From NCBI RefSeq assembly GCF_039555335.1, contig NC_092629.1, forward strand, positions 28,854,775 to 28,918,774: a stretch of DNA of 64,000 bases, in the 5' to 3' direction. This stretch comes from Amphiura filiformis. Taxonomy: Eukaryota; Echinodermata; Ophiuroidea; Amphilepidida; Amphiuridae. Below the pieces are notes generated by a model that was not told where the DNA came from, ran no database searches, and saw nothing but the letters and a program-made list of their open reading frames with translations. Positions 18,917 through 31,323 of this stretch are shown here, in pieces (within the stretch, counting starts at the first letter, position 1; each line of letters opens with the position of its first letter). The position numbers and the translations under genes are program-made.

Positions 18917-19075
18917 GTTATTATTGAAGACCGAATTAAAAAGACTAATTTGAATATGACGTACTGTCAACCAGACCAAAATGCTGTACTGCGCAGGTCA
19001 GCAACCAATCACGTCGCGCCTTTGCCCTGACGTCAGACGCAAACTTGTCTTTTTAATTCGGTCTTCAATTATAAC
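18917..19075. mobile_element. 159-bp element with GAAGACCGAATTAAAAAGAC ends
   Basis: The inverted ends share TTGAAGACCGAATTAAAAAG at left and its complement at right, preceded by GTTATTA and GTTATAA. The interior is GC-richer than the surroundings and includes CAACCAATCACGTCGCGC and a CGTCA pair. There is no gene. Confidence 0.75.
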
Positions 19076-19159
19076 TGGCGGGTTTAAACATATGGTATAT
19101 AATGGCTATACGAACTTTAAAAACATTCAAAAACAATATAAAACTTGCTGTCAAACATT

Positions 19160-19340
19160 CTAAAATAACATTATTTAAGTGTTGACAAAATATTTTGCAA
19201 AAATGTTTGCGAAAAAAGGTACGATAACATTTTGACAACATTTAAAATATTGTAGTGTTTTTAAAAGTTTTGCCCAAAACCAAAACACGTTTGTAACACG
19301 TTTATAACGTTTTAAAAACATTTTTGTGCTTGTTGGAAAC
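19160..19340. mobile_element. Fragment of CCCAGCAAACAC-family element
   Basis: The sequence has the family interior: AAAATATTTTGCAAAAATGT, ATAACATTTTGACAACATTT and AACACGTTTATAACGTTTTA. It ends near TGTGCTTGTTGG, a degraded form of the GTGTTTGCTGGG end. The left end is not recognisable. Confidence 0.5.
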
Positions 19341-19911
19341 CATGTCAGCAGTTGATAGGTAGATGTTTTATTTCCATGCCAAAATAAAACATGCATAAAA
19401 TTACATACATATGCTGTGAAGAAAACTTACACGAGTTCCATCAACCAGTTATTTGGTATTTAGAAATCATACCATGGCCGATGGATCTCAAAGTTTCACG
19501 GGGAATAACTCGCTGAATACGCGACGAGAAATAGACAGATAACAAGATATAACTTAACTATAATCTTGAATTCCGCATATCAAATATCGACAAAGTCGCA
19601 CAACATAAATTATGATTTCCAGTACGCCAGTGCGGTGTTTCTCCTTAAAAAAACAATAGCGCCATATCACATATCATAGAAAATTTGTAGATTAATAAGT
19701 TATTTAAATTGTCACGAATTAGGCATGGCGGAGCCGTCCAAAAGGCCAAAGGAGGCGGGCAACTCCTTACATCGTACATTACTTTACAAACATATAACAT
19801 CAAAATATAAGAAGACAAAAGGGCAGAACACATAAATTTATGCCTGCAAACATTTGAACTTACAACTTAAAACATGCCATAATATATAGTATATTATTAA
19901 GAACAGCGAGA

Positions 19912-22613
19912 ACGTTCGTTCATCTAGTACTGACTATTGTTTCATCATTGCTTTTACGTTCGTTACATCGTGCTGTTTATTGTTTCACCATTACGTTTAC
20001 GTTCGTTCAACTAGTGCTGTCTTTTGCTTCATCATTACGTTAACGTTCGTTCACCTAGTGGTGTCTATTGTTTCATCATTTCGTTTACGTTCGTTACATC
20101 GTGCTTTCTATTATTTCATCATTACGTTTACGTTCGTTCACCTAGTGCTGTCTATTGTTTCATCATTTCGTTTACGTTCGTTACATCGTGCTTACTAATG
20201 TTTCATCATTACGTTTACGTTCGTTCACCTAGTACTGACCATTGTTTCATCATTGCGTTTACGTTCGTTCACCTAGTGCTGTCTTTTGCTTCATCATTAC
20301 GTTTACGTTCGTTCACCTAGTGCTGTCTATTGTTTCATCATTTCGTTTACGTTCGTTACATCGTGCTCTCTATTGTTTCATCATTACGTTTACGTTCGTT
20401 CACCTAGTACTGACCATTGTTTCATCATTGCGTTTACGTTCGTTCACCTAGTGCTGTCTATTGTTTCATCATTACGTTTACGTTCGTTCACCTAGTACTG
20501 ACTATTGTTTCATCATTGCGTTTACGTTCGTTCACCTAGTGCTGTCTATTGTTTCATCATTTCGTTTACGTTCGTTACATCGTGCTCTCTATTGTTTCAT
20601 CATTACGTTTACGTTCGTTCACCTAGTACTGACCATTGTTTCATCATTGCGTTTACGTTCGTTCACCTAGTGCTGTCTATTGTTTCATCATTACGTTTAC
20701 GTTCGTTCACCTAGTACTGACCATTGTTTCATCATTGCGTTTACGTTCGTGCACCTAGTGCTGTCTATTGTTTTATCATTTCGTTTACTTTCGTCCACCT
20801 AGTGCATTGTGTTTGATATCACGCAATTATATATAGTATATTATTAAGAACAGCGAGTATTTTAGAATAGATTTTAGTATTTAAAACGATTTGAATATTA
20901 GTACCTTACTCACAGAGACTTATTAAATCTAATTTTAATTTGGATGACCTAGTGCTGTCTTTTGTTTCACCATTGCGTTTTATATGTTCGTTCACCTAGT
21001 GTTGTCTATTGTTTCATCATTGTGTTTTATATGTTCGTTCACCTAGTGCTGTCTATTGTTTCATCATTGCGTTTACGTTCGTTTACCTAGTACTGACTTT
21101 TGTTTCATCATTACGTTTACGTTCGTTCACTTAGTGCTCTCTATTGTTTCATCATTGCGTTTACGTTCGTTCACCTAGTACTGACCATTGTTTCATCATT
21201 TCGTTTACGTTCGTTCACTTAGTGCTCTCTATTGTTTCATCATTACGTTTACGTTCGTTCACCTAGTACTGACCATTGTTTCATCATTGCGTTTACGTTC
21301 GTGCACCTAGTGCTGTCTATTGTTTTATCATTTCGTTTACTTTCGTCCACCTAGTGCATTGTGTTTGATATCACGCAATTATATATAGTATATTATTAAG
21401 AACAGCGAGTATTTTAGAATAGATTTTAGTATTTAAAATGATTTGAAAATTAGTACCTTAATCACAGAGACTTATTAAATCTAATTTTAATTTGGATGAC
21501 CTGTGCTGTCTTTTGTTTCACCATTGCGTTTTATATGTTCGTTCACCTAGTGTTGTCTATTGTTTCATCATTGTGTTTTATATGTTCGTTCACCTAGTGC
21601 TGTCTATTGTTTCATCATTGCGTTTACGTTCGTTTACCTAGTACTGACTTTTGTTTCATCATTACGTTTACGTTCGTTCATTTAGTGCTCTCTATTGTTT
21701 CATCATTGCGTTTACGTTCGTTCACCTAGTGCTGTCTTTTGCTTCATCATTACGTTTACGTTCGTTCACCTAGTACTGACTACTTCATCATTGCGTTTAC
21801 GTTCGTTCACTTAGTGCTCGCTATTGTTTCATCATTACGTTTACGTTCGTTCACCTAGTGCTGTCTACTGTTTCATCATTTCGTTTACGTTCGTTACATC
21901 GTGCTTTCTATTGTTTTATCATTGCGTTTACGTTCGTTCACCTAGTACTGACCATTGTTTCATCATTTCGTTTACGTTCGTTCACTTAGTGCTCTCTATT
22001 GTTTCATCATTACGTTTACGTTCGTTCACCTAGTACTGACCATTGTTTCATCATTGCGTTTACGTTCGTGCACCTAGTGCTGTCTATTGTTTTATCATGC
22101 TCGCTATTGTTTCATCATTACGTTTACGTTCGTTCACCTAGTGCTGTCTACTGTTTCATCATTTCGTTTACGTTCGTTACATCGTGCTTTCTATTGTTTT
22201 ATCATTTCGTTTACTTTCGTTCACCTAGTGCATTGCGTTTGATATCACGCAATTCACGTGCCGAGGTTACGTTACTTTAATTTATGCCTGCAAACATTTG
22301 AAATTACAATTTAAAACGTTGAAATTGCAACTTAAAACGTTTGATATAACCCAATTCACGTGCCGAGGTTACGTTAGTTAAACGTTGTGCTCACAACTCA
22401 GTATATTTACAATAAACACGCTTATAGACATGGTAGAGAGAATAATACTTCTGTATTTCCAAAATTCTCAAGCTTTCATAAAAATATAAAAGTGGAGTTT
22501 CACCTCATTAACTTGCTATAGCATTTGTCATGCACATCTTTATACCTATTTAGACATGATACTATAATACAGCCTATATAGAAGCAAAATATCTGATTAC
22601 AATCATTTTTTAG
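19912..22613 (+). repeat. 44-bp satellite array, blocks 1-3
   Basis: The 44-bp unit combines TGTTTCATCATTACGTTTAC with GTTCGTTCACCTAGTGCTGT and CTAT. Variants have ATTGCG, ATTTCG, CTAGTACTGACC and GTTACATCGTG. Runs of units are broken by non-satellite spacers at about 20806-20945 and 21356-21500; these are near-identical to each other, giving a higher-order period of about 552 bp. The segment after about 22231 is non-satellite. Because 44 is not a multiple of three, the many short frames with MFHHYVYVRSPS-like text are shadows of the repeat. Confidence 0.95.
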
Positions 22614-23338
22614 TTCACTTAGTGCTCTCTATTGTTTCATCATTGCGTTTACGTTCGTTCACCTAGTACTGACCATTGTTTCATCATTTCGTTTACGTTC
22701 GTTCACTTAGTGCTCTCTATTGTTTCATCATTACGTTTACGTTCGTTCACCTAGTACTGACCATTGTTTCATCATTGCGTTTACGTTCGTGCACCTAGTG
22801 CTGTCTATTGTTTTATCATGCTCGCTATTGTTTCATCATTACGTTTACGTTCGTTCACCTAGTGCTGTCTACTGTTTCATCATTTCGTTTACGTTCGTTA
22901 CATCGTGCTTTCTATTGTTTTATCATTTCGTTTACTTTCGTTCACCTAGTGCATTGCGTTTGATATCACGCAATTCACGTGCCGAGGTTACGTTTACTTT
23001 AATTTATGCCTGCAAACATTTGAAATTACAATTTAAAACGTTGAAATTGCAACTTAAAACGTTTGATATAACCCAATTCACGTGCCGAGGTTACGTTAGT
23101 TAAACGATGTGCTCACAACTCAGTATATTTACAATAAACACGCTTATAGACATGGTAGAGAGAATAATACTTCTGTATTTCCAAAATTCTCAAGCTTTCA
23201 TAAAAATATAAAAGTGGAGTTTCACCTCATTAACTTGCTATAGCATTTGTCATGCACATCTTTATACCTATTTAGACATGATACTATAATACAGCCTATA
23301 TAGAAGCAAAATATCTGATTACAATCATTTTTTAGTTG
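22614..23338 (+). repeat. 720-bp tandem duplicate of the satellite edge
   Basis: This block repeats about 21894-22613 almost base for base, including satellite units and the non-satellite tail with CACGTGCCGAGGTTACG, CTTATAGACATGGTAGAG and ATCTGATTACAATCATTTTT. I noticed only a few differences between copies, such as one added T near 22993 and one substitution near 23105. The duplication is recent, or an assembly duplication. Confidence 0.9.
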
Positions 23339-24066
23339 CATCCAACTTCATTAACCAAAATGTAGACGCCTACAGATAGGAGCAACCATGTGGAAAGAAT
23401 GTCGCGTCTCTTTATTTAATTAGATCTAAGTAATGCCTCAATAAATTTGTAGGTAACATCAGAACCAAAATTAGATTTGATACACCGAGAATGGTAAAAA
23501 AATTGTAAAATATATATGTGACCATCCATCTCAAACCGCTCGTAAAGTCGGCAAATTGTATTTCGAGTTACAGTCCAAAATGTGCATAAAGCTTGTATTC
23601 ATAATGTACCTAATAATTGTCCTACTTGTTTCTCATTTTAGTCCAGTCAAACACCAATCTTTAATCCTATTGTTGAAGAGGTTAATAAGCTTATACTTAT
23701 AGTAAATAGCTTTAGTCTTTGTTTGCTATGGCTAAATCCTGTTCAAGTGGTGGGTTAACCAACAATTAACAATGAGAGGACATTCCTGAACCTCGTTGAC
23801 TTGGGGATGATTTGAAGTGACCGCCAATTATGACCATTTGATATTTAATACCAGCAATGTAGAAAAAGAGAAATATTGTAGCACCAAAATAATGTACCCT
23901 TTTACTGAACGAGCAAAGTTTAACAAACCATAACTCCGCTTCTGGATATCGTTTGAAGTCAAATGATATATCATTGCAAAGCTTATGATATATATTTTAT
24001 ATTGACCAGGGGCCGACTTTACGAGCGTTTCGACGTGGATGGTCACATATATGAAAATATGCGTGT
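23339..24066. other. Unassigned intergenic stretch
   Basis: No gene or repeat recognised; ordinary AT-rich sequence. Confidence 0.45.
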
Positions 24067-24382
24067 ATCCTTCTCGGGGCCGGATTTACCATAGGGCCAG
24101 ATGGGCCCGGGCCCAGGGCCCCAAATTTTTGGTGCAGTGTGCATCTAGCATCTTCCATTTTAGCCGAAAACACACTCGCACACTGGCATGTTATATAGCA
24201 ACAGCTTCAATTTGGGCTAAAATAGTCTAAATTTTTTTGCGCGCTTCGCGCGTAAATGTCCTAGTAAAATTGAACAACTTTTGACACTCAGTGCACATGC
24301 CTTCCTCATGGTGCGTTTAGGGGCCTCCAAATTTTAGCCTGGCCCAGGGCCCCAAAAAGGTAAATCCGGCCCTGATCCTTCT
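24067..24382. mobile_element. 300-bp hAT miniature element with 8-bp duplication
   Basis: The element body is 24075-24374. Its ends are CGGGGCCGGATTTACC and GGTAAATCCGGCCCTG, which are complementary at 15 of 16 positions. It is flanked by ATCCTTCT at 24067-24074 and again at 24375-24382. An 8-bp target duplication with CAGGG-type ends identifies the hAT superfamily. The interior is non-coding, with GGGCCC-rich subterminal sequence and the hairpin GCGCGCTTCGCGCG near 24239. It needs a transposase from elsewhere. Confidence 0.95.
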
Positions 24383-25266
24383 TATGAGTTTAGCTCGATA
24401 TACAAGTGTTATAATTATGTTTTCAGATTGTAACTGGAACAATATCAAAAATCGATGTGTAACCAAACAAAAAGGTGATCAGAAAATGCATTTTATCTTC
24501 AAAAATTTATGCCAGCATCCAATTTATACTGATGAGGCTGTCTTTCAGAACACGAAAATCTGCGAATGACTTCTGAAAGTTATGTCTCTGAGCTGAAATA
24601 TAAAAAAATAAAGATACCCAAGTTTTTGTCACTTGCCATTTTCAAATTAGTTTCTTTTGTATTCAATAACCTAATTTCAGTTCCATAGTAGGTTTAAAAA
24701 GCTTTCAGTCATCATTTTTTCTAATATATACAAGGAATTTCTGCATAAATGTCTTTGGTGCACGGATTAAGGCCCAAATTGAAGTCACTCGTGGACAGGG
24801 TTTTGAAGGGGTGGGGGTAATAAAGTCCTAACCCACCTAAAACACATGTTACTGGTTTCGCTATAAGTTGATTTTTGACCAAGTACATGAGAATTTCCAT
24901 AAGTAAAGTATACAAGCATAAAGTATAGGAGTTCTTCAACAGACTAACTGTTTTGTTGAAATCATTCGTACAATTTTTACACACAAACCGGTCACTTGTA
25001 AATTTGTGGGTTAGGACTTTAGTCCACACTAGTTTCTAGAACTACTTATGAGATGGATATATCTTTGAATCTAGTCGTTGTTGATGTAAGAAACACGTTC
25101 TCAATGATTTCAGATCAAAATTAACAGAGTGTACTTTCATTTTGGATAAATTTAAGTCCGGTTTGTTTTAAAACTAGAAAGTAATTTTACATTGTGTGGC
25201 AAATATGATTTTGAATGTCCGATCCATTATCCATTCAAAAGGAGCACACCCTTCCAAGGCTATATG
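24383..25266. other. Unassigned intergenic stretch
   Basis: A 102-codon minus-strand frame at 24721-25029 has no recognised domain. Nothing else is seen. Confidence 0.4.
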
Positions 25267-25415
25267 ATTAGGGTTTGGACTATAAGGTTAGGAATTGATT
25301 TAGGATTAAGGTTTGCCTGTTAAGGGTATGTTAGGGTTGGGATTAGGGTAAGGTTACGGTTAGGATTAGGGTTAGGATTAGAATTACGGTTAGTGTTATG
25401 GCCCAGGTTTAGGGT
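25267..25415 (+). repeat. Degenerate telomere-like repeats
   Basis: About 150 bp of irregular GGTTAGGATTAGGG-type units. They are variants of the TTAGGG animal telomere repeat, interspersed with GTTACGG and GTTTAGGG. The decay and internal position mark them as interstitial, not a working chromosome end. Confidence 0.8.
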
Positions 25416-26003
25416 TATAGGGTACCGTATGGGAGGACTGGGGTCTGCAATTACCTCGCATAAAATACAGTTGATGTTTTTTTTAAACAAAAATTGTTGT
25501 CATCATTGGTATGTGTGTGATGTATGTACAGGTACATGTTAATATGGCTATGTGAATATAGGCCTGTGATGAAGAATGTGCATGGTCTTTATAGTACAAG
25601 GACAAATTGGCTCAATACCACAGGCTATGCATAACAATGTATTATAGATCTACATATGAGAAAATTTTGGTGGATTGCAAAATTGCAGTCATTTTAAATT
25701 ATCGCAGTTTTTTTAATTGCAACTTCCTACGCACAAAATGACGTTTAATTGATTCGCACCATAACGCGTCTGGCAAAGCCGTGAAATTGTGCCTATTTAG
25801 AGGATAAACTCATCATGCAGCTATAATGTACACTAGTTATCACTATGCTTGTCCATGTTATCAAAGATATGGCTATATGCAGCTGTCAATTTCCAGTCCC
25901 CCATGGCCAGGGTACCAGGGGGAGGGGTGGCTGGGACATATACCAGAGCTAAATTTCAAAAATGTTAAAACTCCTGGCCAAGTCCCCGACCGACGGGGTA
26001 CGG
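25416..26003. other. Unassigned intergenic stretch
   Basis: Nothing recognised. The right part (from about 25890) is GC-richer and leads into the repeat pair that follows. Confidence 0.4.
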
Positions 26004-26490
26004 CACATGACCGGCCCTTCAGGGACAAATGTTGTGTCAATGCCCGTCTGTTACAACCTGCCCGGCTATTTCCGTATACTCGGCAGGCAGGGGCTGGAGT
26101 GGGTCAAGGTTTCAATTGACAAGTGCATTATCAACAGCCTTAATTTTCACGTGCATGAAATCTATAAGCTTAACTACTGAACATACATGCCTATGCACCC
26201 CCTACAATCATATTACTCACATCACTAGTATTACATACATTCAAATTCCATCATGAAATCTAACCGGCTTTCATAGTACACTGATTTTCAAGTTACGACA
26301 CATGGCCGCGCCGGCCCTACAGGGACAAGATTTGTGTCAATGCCTGTCTGTTATAAACTGCCCAGCTATTTCCGGGTACTCAGCATGCAGGGGCTGGAGT
26401 GGGTCAGGGTTTCAATTGACAAGTGCATTATCAACAGCCTTCATTTTCACATGCATAAAATCTATAAGCTTAACTACTGAACGTACAGGC
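26004..26490 (+). repeat. Direct repeat pair of about 185 bp
   Basis: The blocks 26004-26190 and 26298-26490 share GGCTGGAGTGGGTCA, TTGACAAGTGCATTATCAAC and ATCTATAAGCTTAACTACTG. Between them, 26199-26292 is a copy of about 90 bp of sequence at 27475-27568. The region is therefore built from local duplications. Reading frames over it are incidental. Confidence 0.8.
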
Positions 26491-27331
26491 AGGGCTATGA
26501 CACTCACCTCATTTGCATGGCAAACTTACCCGTCTCCTCTGCAGCCAATTTGGTTTCGCTCCATCGAAATCAAGCTGGTCACGGAGGAGACTACCCTCCT
26601 TGTGTTTGTTCATTTGTGTATGGAGAGCCCTTTTGGAGTCTATAATGACTTAGGCTACGCTCTCAGCTAGAGTCCGACGCTGCATTGTACTAGAAATACC
26701 TTTTTTGTGAAATCGCTATAGAGCCAATCGGGAACACGTATTCGTTTTGAAAATATAGCATTAAAATTAATATCACCCTTGTGGCCCCGTGCAGTGGAAA
26801 ACCTTAATTCTTTCATTAAAAGGAAATGAAAATTAAAAAACACGGATCTACCTGTGCACCTATAAAATGGGCACAGCAATTTGTCTCAAATATGAATGAA
26901 TTTTAAGAAACATACGGGATATGATGAACATTGACCTGACGCCATGATAGTAGGATCTATTAGTCGTTTTATATACAATGTATATACCGTATTGTCATAA
27001 TACCAATATTTGTCATTATATATGATGAGTAATATTTAGCAACGTAAATGTGCAGTTCATATGCACAAACGAATACTGATCTTTATGATATTCAGGTTTT
27101 TGTACATCACATATAACATGTCACATAGGAGGTCATACGTGTTGACCTTCATCTATTGTATTTGTTCATCTGTGTATGGAGAGGATTAACGCCATTAAAA
27201 CTCCATCAGTATTAGGGCGTAGTTCAGTGAACTCACCGGATTGCTGTTCCAAGTACTTTGATAATACAGATAATATGTATTAATGGGTCGAGGCGATTGC
27301 ATTGAAAAACCTAATAAATTATTCATAACAG
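26491..27331. other. Unassigned intergenic stretch
   Basis: Contains GTCTCCTCTGCAGCC and a near-inverted GGTCACGGAGGAGAC at 26530-26592, which may be the ends of a short decayed element. No gene seen. Confidence 0.35.
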
Positions 27332-27533
27332 TTACGTAATCAATCGATAGTGCGGACACTTTTCATTTGCAAACCACCAAAATTCGTGATCTTTTAGCGT
27401 TGGAAAAGAAACCACGTGAATAGAGTGCCCTCTCAAGAATATCAACTCTCTGGTACAGGCCTGAATGTATTCTCCCCCACAATCATAATTACTCACATCA
27501 CTAGTATCACATACATTCAAATTCCATCATGAA

Positions 27534-27712
27534 ATCTTACCAGCTTTCATAGTACACTGATTTTCAAGTTCAAACGCCAGCTCTTCCCCGGTGCTGAATT
27601 CGACCATCATGCATGAGCAAACATAAGGGCGCACATCATTGAAAAGGATGCCAGTCTTTCTGTATAGAAAATGCTGCTTAAAATCATTAAAAAATTTCTT
27701 GATATCTGCCAT
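27534..27712 (-). CDS. Candidate exon of an unknown gene
   Basis: A minus-strand open stretch starts with ATG just after ACCACAG (a plausible 3' splice site) and runs into CTGGTAAGAT (a plausible 5' splice site near 27533). It encodes about 59 residues, beginning MADIKKFFNDFKQHFLYRK, with no domain I recognise. The exon end and start of the putative intron are duplicated at 26199-26292, where the GGTAAG is changed to GGTTAG. It could be a genuine exon, a decayed one, or chance. I have no supporting partner exon. Confidence 0.25.
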
Positions 27713-28440
27713 CTGTGGTACACGTGTACGATTTAATATTACTAATCATGACCAATCCAAATTTAGCCAAAATTATGCAAATTTCTGCTCATTTTAATGC
27801 TTACTTTTAGACTTTTAGAATAAAAATTAATTTGATTTGGTGTGATCCGCCTGTATGCTAAGTAAAGATTTGTTCCAAGTCTACCATGTTATATATAATA
27901 CTGATAATAACAATAAAAAAAAACTTTTTAGACTGCAACAAGTCTGTCCTAAAACATTGTATCCATTTGGATAATGATTTAGAAATTCACAATCATATTT
28001 GCTACACAAACTGAATTTATTTGAAAAAAAAGTGGACATAATTACATCCAAAATGAAAAGATTTAATGTTAATTGTTATTCATAGATAATCTAGGACCCC
28101 AGGTTTAAAGTCAGTGGCAATATAGTGCTAACCCACATTTCTTTTTTGAAGAAAAGCAGGGAACATAACACAGCTCATATAAGTTCATATTGGTGCAAAA
28201 ATAACACATTATTTTTAATAAGTACAATATAATGATAACTTTTTAAAAAAATAAAAAAATCTATATGTTTTAACTGCAATTGATTCGAAACCAGTAGCAA
28301 GTGCACCTTGCGGCAAATATGAAATTGAGATAAGGTCAAAAATACGTAAGAAAATAGAACAAAACTTCATAACGTTAGAGCCAAGTATGTCAGATCATTG
28401 GTGTTTTCAGTTTGTGATAACCTAAGGTTTGTATAATGTA
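27713..28440. other. AT-rich stretch, nothing recognised
   Basis: No coding or repeat signal identified. Confidence 0.45.
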
Positions 28441-29074
28441 CAGTCATGGACAAAAGTTTGGAATATTTTTATTTTTGTATCAAATGCCGTTTTCAATCAT
28501 ATTAGGAACAGGTTTATTGTTCTAGAGTAGTGCTCAGTTGAATTTAATTGAAAGATAAAAATGTCCTCCCATGTTTACATCACACAGTTTAAACAAAGAA
28601 ATGAGGAAGCGCATTACATTGGAAGGATCACACAATCGCAACACTTTTTGGCGGTCTATTTGTATCACAAAATGAGATTAAAGACACGAGCAAACGTTAT
28701 TGTTCAAACAAAAACTTAAACGCTCACTGTGAAATGTTCAGTTAAGTCTTTTGCTTAAGAAAACACAACTCAATATTTGGTGTGTCCGCCCCTTGCCAGC
28801 TCAAGGTCATGTTCAAGACGTGACATTCCCTCGATCAGATTTGCCAAGGTTCCTTGTGGAATATCTCGTTAGCAAGCGATGAGGGCGTGTCTAAGTTCCT
28901 GCAGGGTGATTGGTTGGTTGTCCATGTTACCTAACCTGCAGTATACTTCTGCCCATACTTCTCTATAGGGTTCATATCCGGGTTCTAAGCCGACCAGTCC
29001 GGGTGTTCTACATTCTCATTTTCAAGGAATTCGCTTACGCGTAAGGCTCTGTGCGCCGTGGTGATGTCTGTCAG
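28441..29074 (-). pseudogene. Tc1/mariner transposase relic with one terminus
   Basis: The plus-strand sequence from 28441 (CAGTCATGGACAAAAGTTTG) looks like a Tc1-type terminal repeat. Between 28770 and 29074 the minus strand encodes the C-terminal half of the transposase. It has HRALRVSEFLENENVEHPDW, then NPDMNPIE, which is the DxNPIE region carrying the third catalytic acid. After a frameshift comes WAEVYCRLGNMDNQPITLQEL and an ending ELARGGHTKY before a stop. Two internal stops and one frameshift inactivate it. The first catalytic region and the other terminus are missing. Confidence 0.85.
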
Positions 29075-31323
29075 GACAGATAGTGAACATTAAATTTTCA
29101 TCCTGGATTTTTATGAAGTTCATTCTTGGGAATTGTAATTTTGCCAACGGGCAACACTTGCAGTTTTTAGCAGGGAAGGCCTATATTGATTGTTTTGTGT
29201 GGGTATTGTGTTTTGGGAGGATAACAATAGAACGCTATTAAATATTCGTGAGTTCAACAAAGAGATTCAAGTGTAACATCTCTTCAGTGGAATTTTTTAA
29301 ACTCCAAGGCACTTCCACATAGCTATGGTTGGAGAGCAGACATGGGTCTGTAGTTGCTAGCAAAAATGATCGCATCATCAAAATAACTTTTTGGTACTGG
29401 TGTAAGACCTACAAATTTTAGAGGCATTGTAGATTGAAATATCTACACCTGTGAGGACAGTTAGTTCTGGTGTAAGACCTGAAATTTAAGAGGCATTGTA
29501 GATGAAATATCTACACCGCGGAGGACAGTAATGATAACCAAAAGAGTTTGTTTTTAGAATGGGAGCTGAAATAATAAATGTATTTCAGTCGTCGCACCTT
29601 CCACTTGTGTTGGACATCATTTGCAGTCCATTGGTTGTGGTGTGGTATGATGTGATGCGATCGTGTATCAGTTGGAAGTCAACTCTTTGAAGGAATGAAT
29701 TTTCGACCGACCTGACCAAACTTAAGTGTCATCAGAACTGGTCTGAGTTTTAACGTAACCATGAGTATTCAAGCTGTACCATTATGATGTGTGCTAGCCG
29801 CTTCATTATGAATGCCAATCTGTGTGAGGTTGATGATTTGTTAACAGCTGTAATGTTGGTGAAGTGACCGCATTTGTAACATCTGAAACTCCAGGGTACT
29901 TGGCCAGCTCTGCCACTTTAAGAAGACTGAAAATTGTCAGTATTGAACTGGATTGCCAAGTATTTGTAAATTATGTGAATTTGTATATTTTTTTTATATC
30001 AACAAATTTAATTGTAATAATCTAATATATTTTGGAAGTTTAGATTGTTAAACAGAATTTTCATGTAACTTTAATTATTGTTGAAAAGACATGAAAGACG
30101 CAACTTGCATTTTTGGATGAACACAAGTTGATATGCTACATTTGTTGATTTGTTGATATTCAATTTCAAAATATTTGATATTATATTATTAAATTGTTGC
30201 TTGAATTGATTGAAACACTTAAAAATATTGTTAATGACGTGATAGAAATGTATCATGTTTGTCATATAATGTGAACATTAACTTTATTCAAATTAGTGCA
30301 GCTTTTGTAAAAAAGTCAATTGTGCCAAGCATTGTGAAATATATTCTGACATAAATTCTTGTGACAACTAATACACAGCCGAGGTTGAGATTTTTGTTTT
30401 GAGTAAAGTTTTTGATTGGTAATTCAAAGTTGTGTTTGATGATCACTGATAGCCTTCTGAAAAGGACTTCTTTATGGAAAGATCATCATGAATTAAATCT
30501 TTCTCATGATCATTGATTATTGATTATTTTCGATAGTCACTTAGTTGTTGAAACCAATTATTGATGGCATAGGCCTTCTAGAACTCTGTTAGATGGTTGA
30601 TCATTGCTTGTGCTTGACATGTAGCTAAAAGGTAGAAATATAACTATTTGGAATTTGATCCTATTGATCTAATTGTACTTGGATGAGAAATTACATTATT
30701 GCATTTGTAAGCATTTGCAAACATTGATGTGCAATTACAAAACGTGTAGTTGGATATGTACACTTAATGCGCATACATTTTATATTCACAAAGTTGCAAT
30801 ATTATTTATTTTGTGGATACTTGAAAGTATAATCATTTAATGATATTTGAGTCATACTTTGAGCAGAAATAATAACTTTCAGATCAATTGGAATTGAACT
30901 TTGGAAATATTTATATAATCATAAAATGACTTGATCTAAATAAATGATGTATAGAATTTTGTATTGTAAGGAATAAAATATTAATGTATTTATAAAAGAA
31001 GAGAGGAGATTACAGAATGAAATAATAATTTAAATGTGACTAAATAATAGTTTGTGTCTTGTGTCCGTTTTCTTGCTGTGTGCATAGTACTTTGCTGTTT
31101 CACTGTTCTCACATGTCATTTGGGTAGTATATTCAGGTGTCCTGTGACAATGTCATCTTAGATCACGAAATTGTTCTCGAAGTCTCTTCTTGCAAACAGA
31201 AGCATAACTGTATCAAGAACATGCAGGTATTGGTCCTGGTTAGTGTGTCCTTCTCACCTTTATTTCCAATGGACATTTTAGTGTGAAATGTCACTGTACA
31301 AGGAATACATTAAAAAAAATTCC
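29075..31323. other. Long AT-rich non-coding stretch
   Basis: No protein-coding signal. A tandem duplication of about 70 bp lies at 29397-29530 (GGTGTAAGACCT ... GGCATTGTAGAT ... GAGGACAGT). Many short words (GATTATTGATTA, TTGATGATT) recur without a clear unit. A non-coding transcript or long untranslated region is possible but unsupported. Confidence 0.4.

Noticed and set aside
19980-23103. Many overlapping frames with MFHHYVYVRSPS-like text
   Set aside because: They are translations of the 44-bp satellite in rotating frames, with no independent coding signal.
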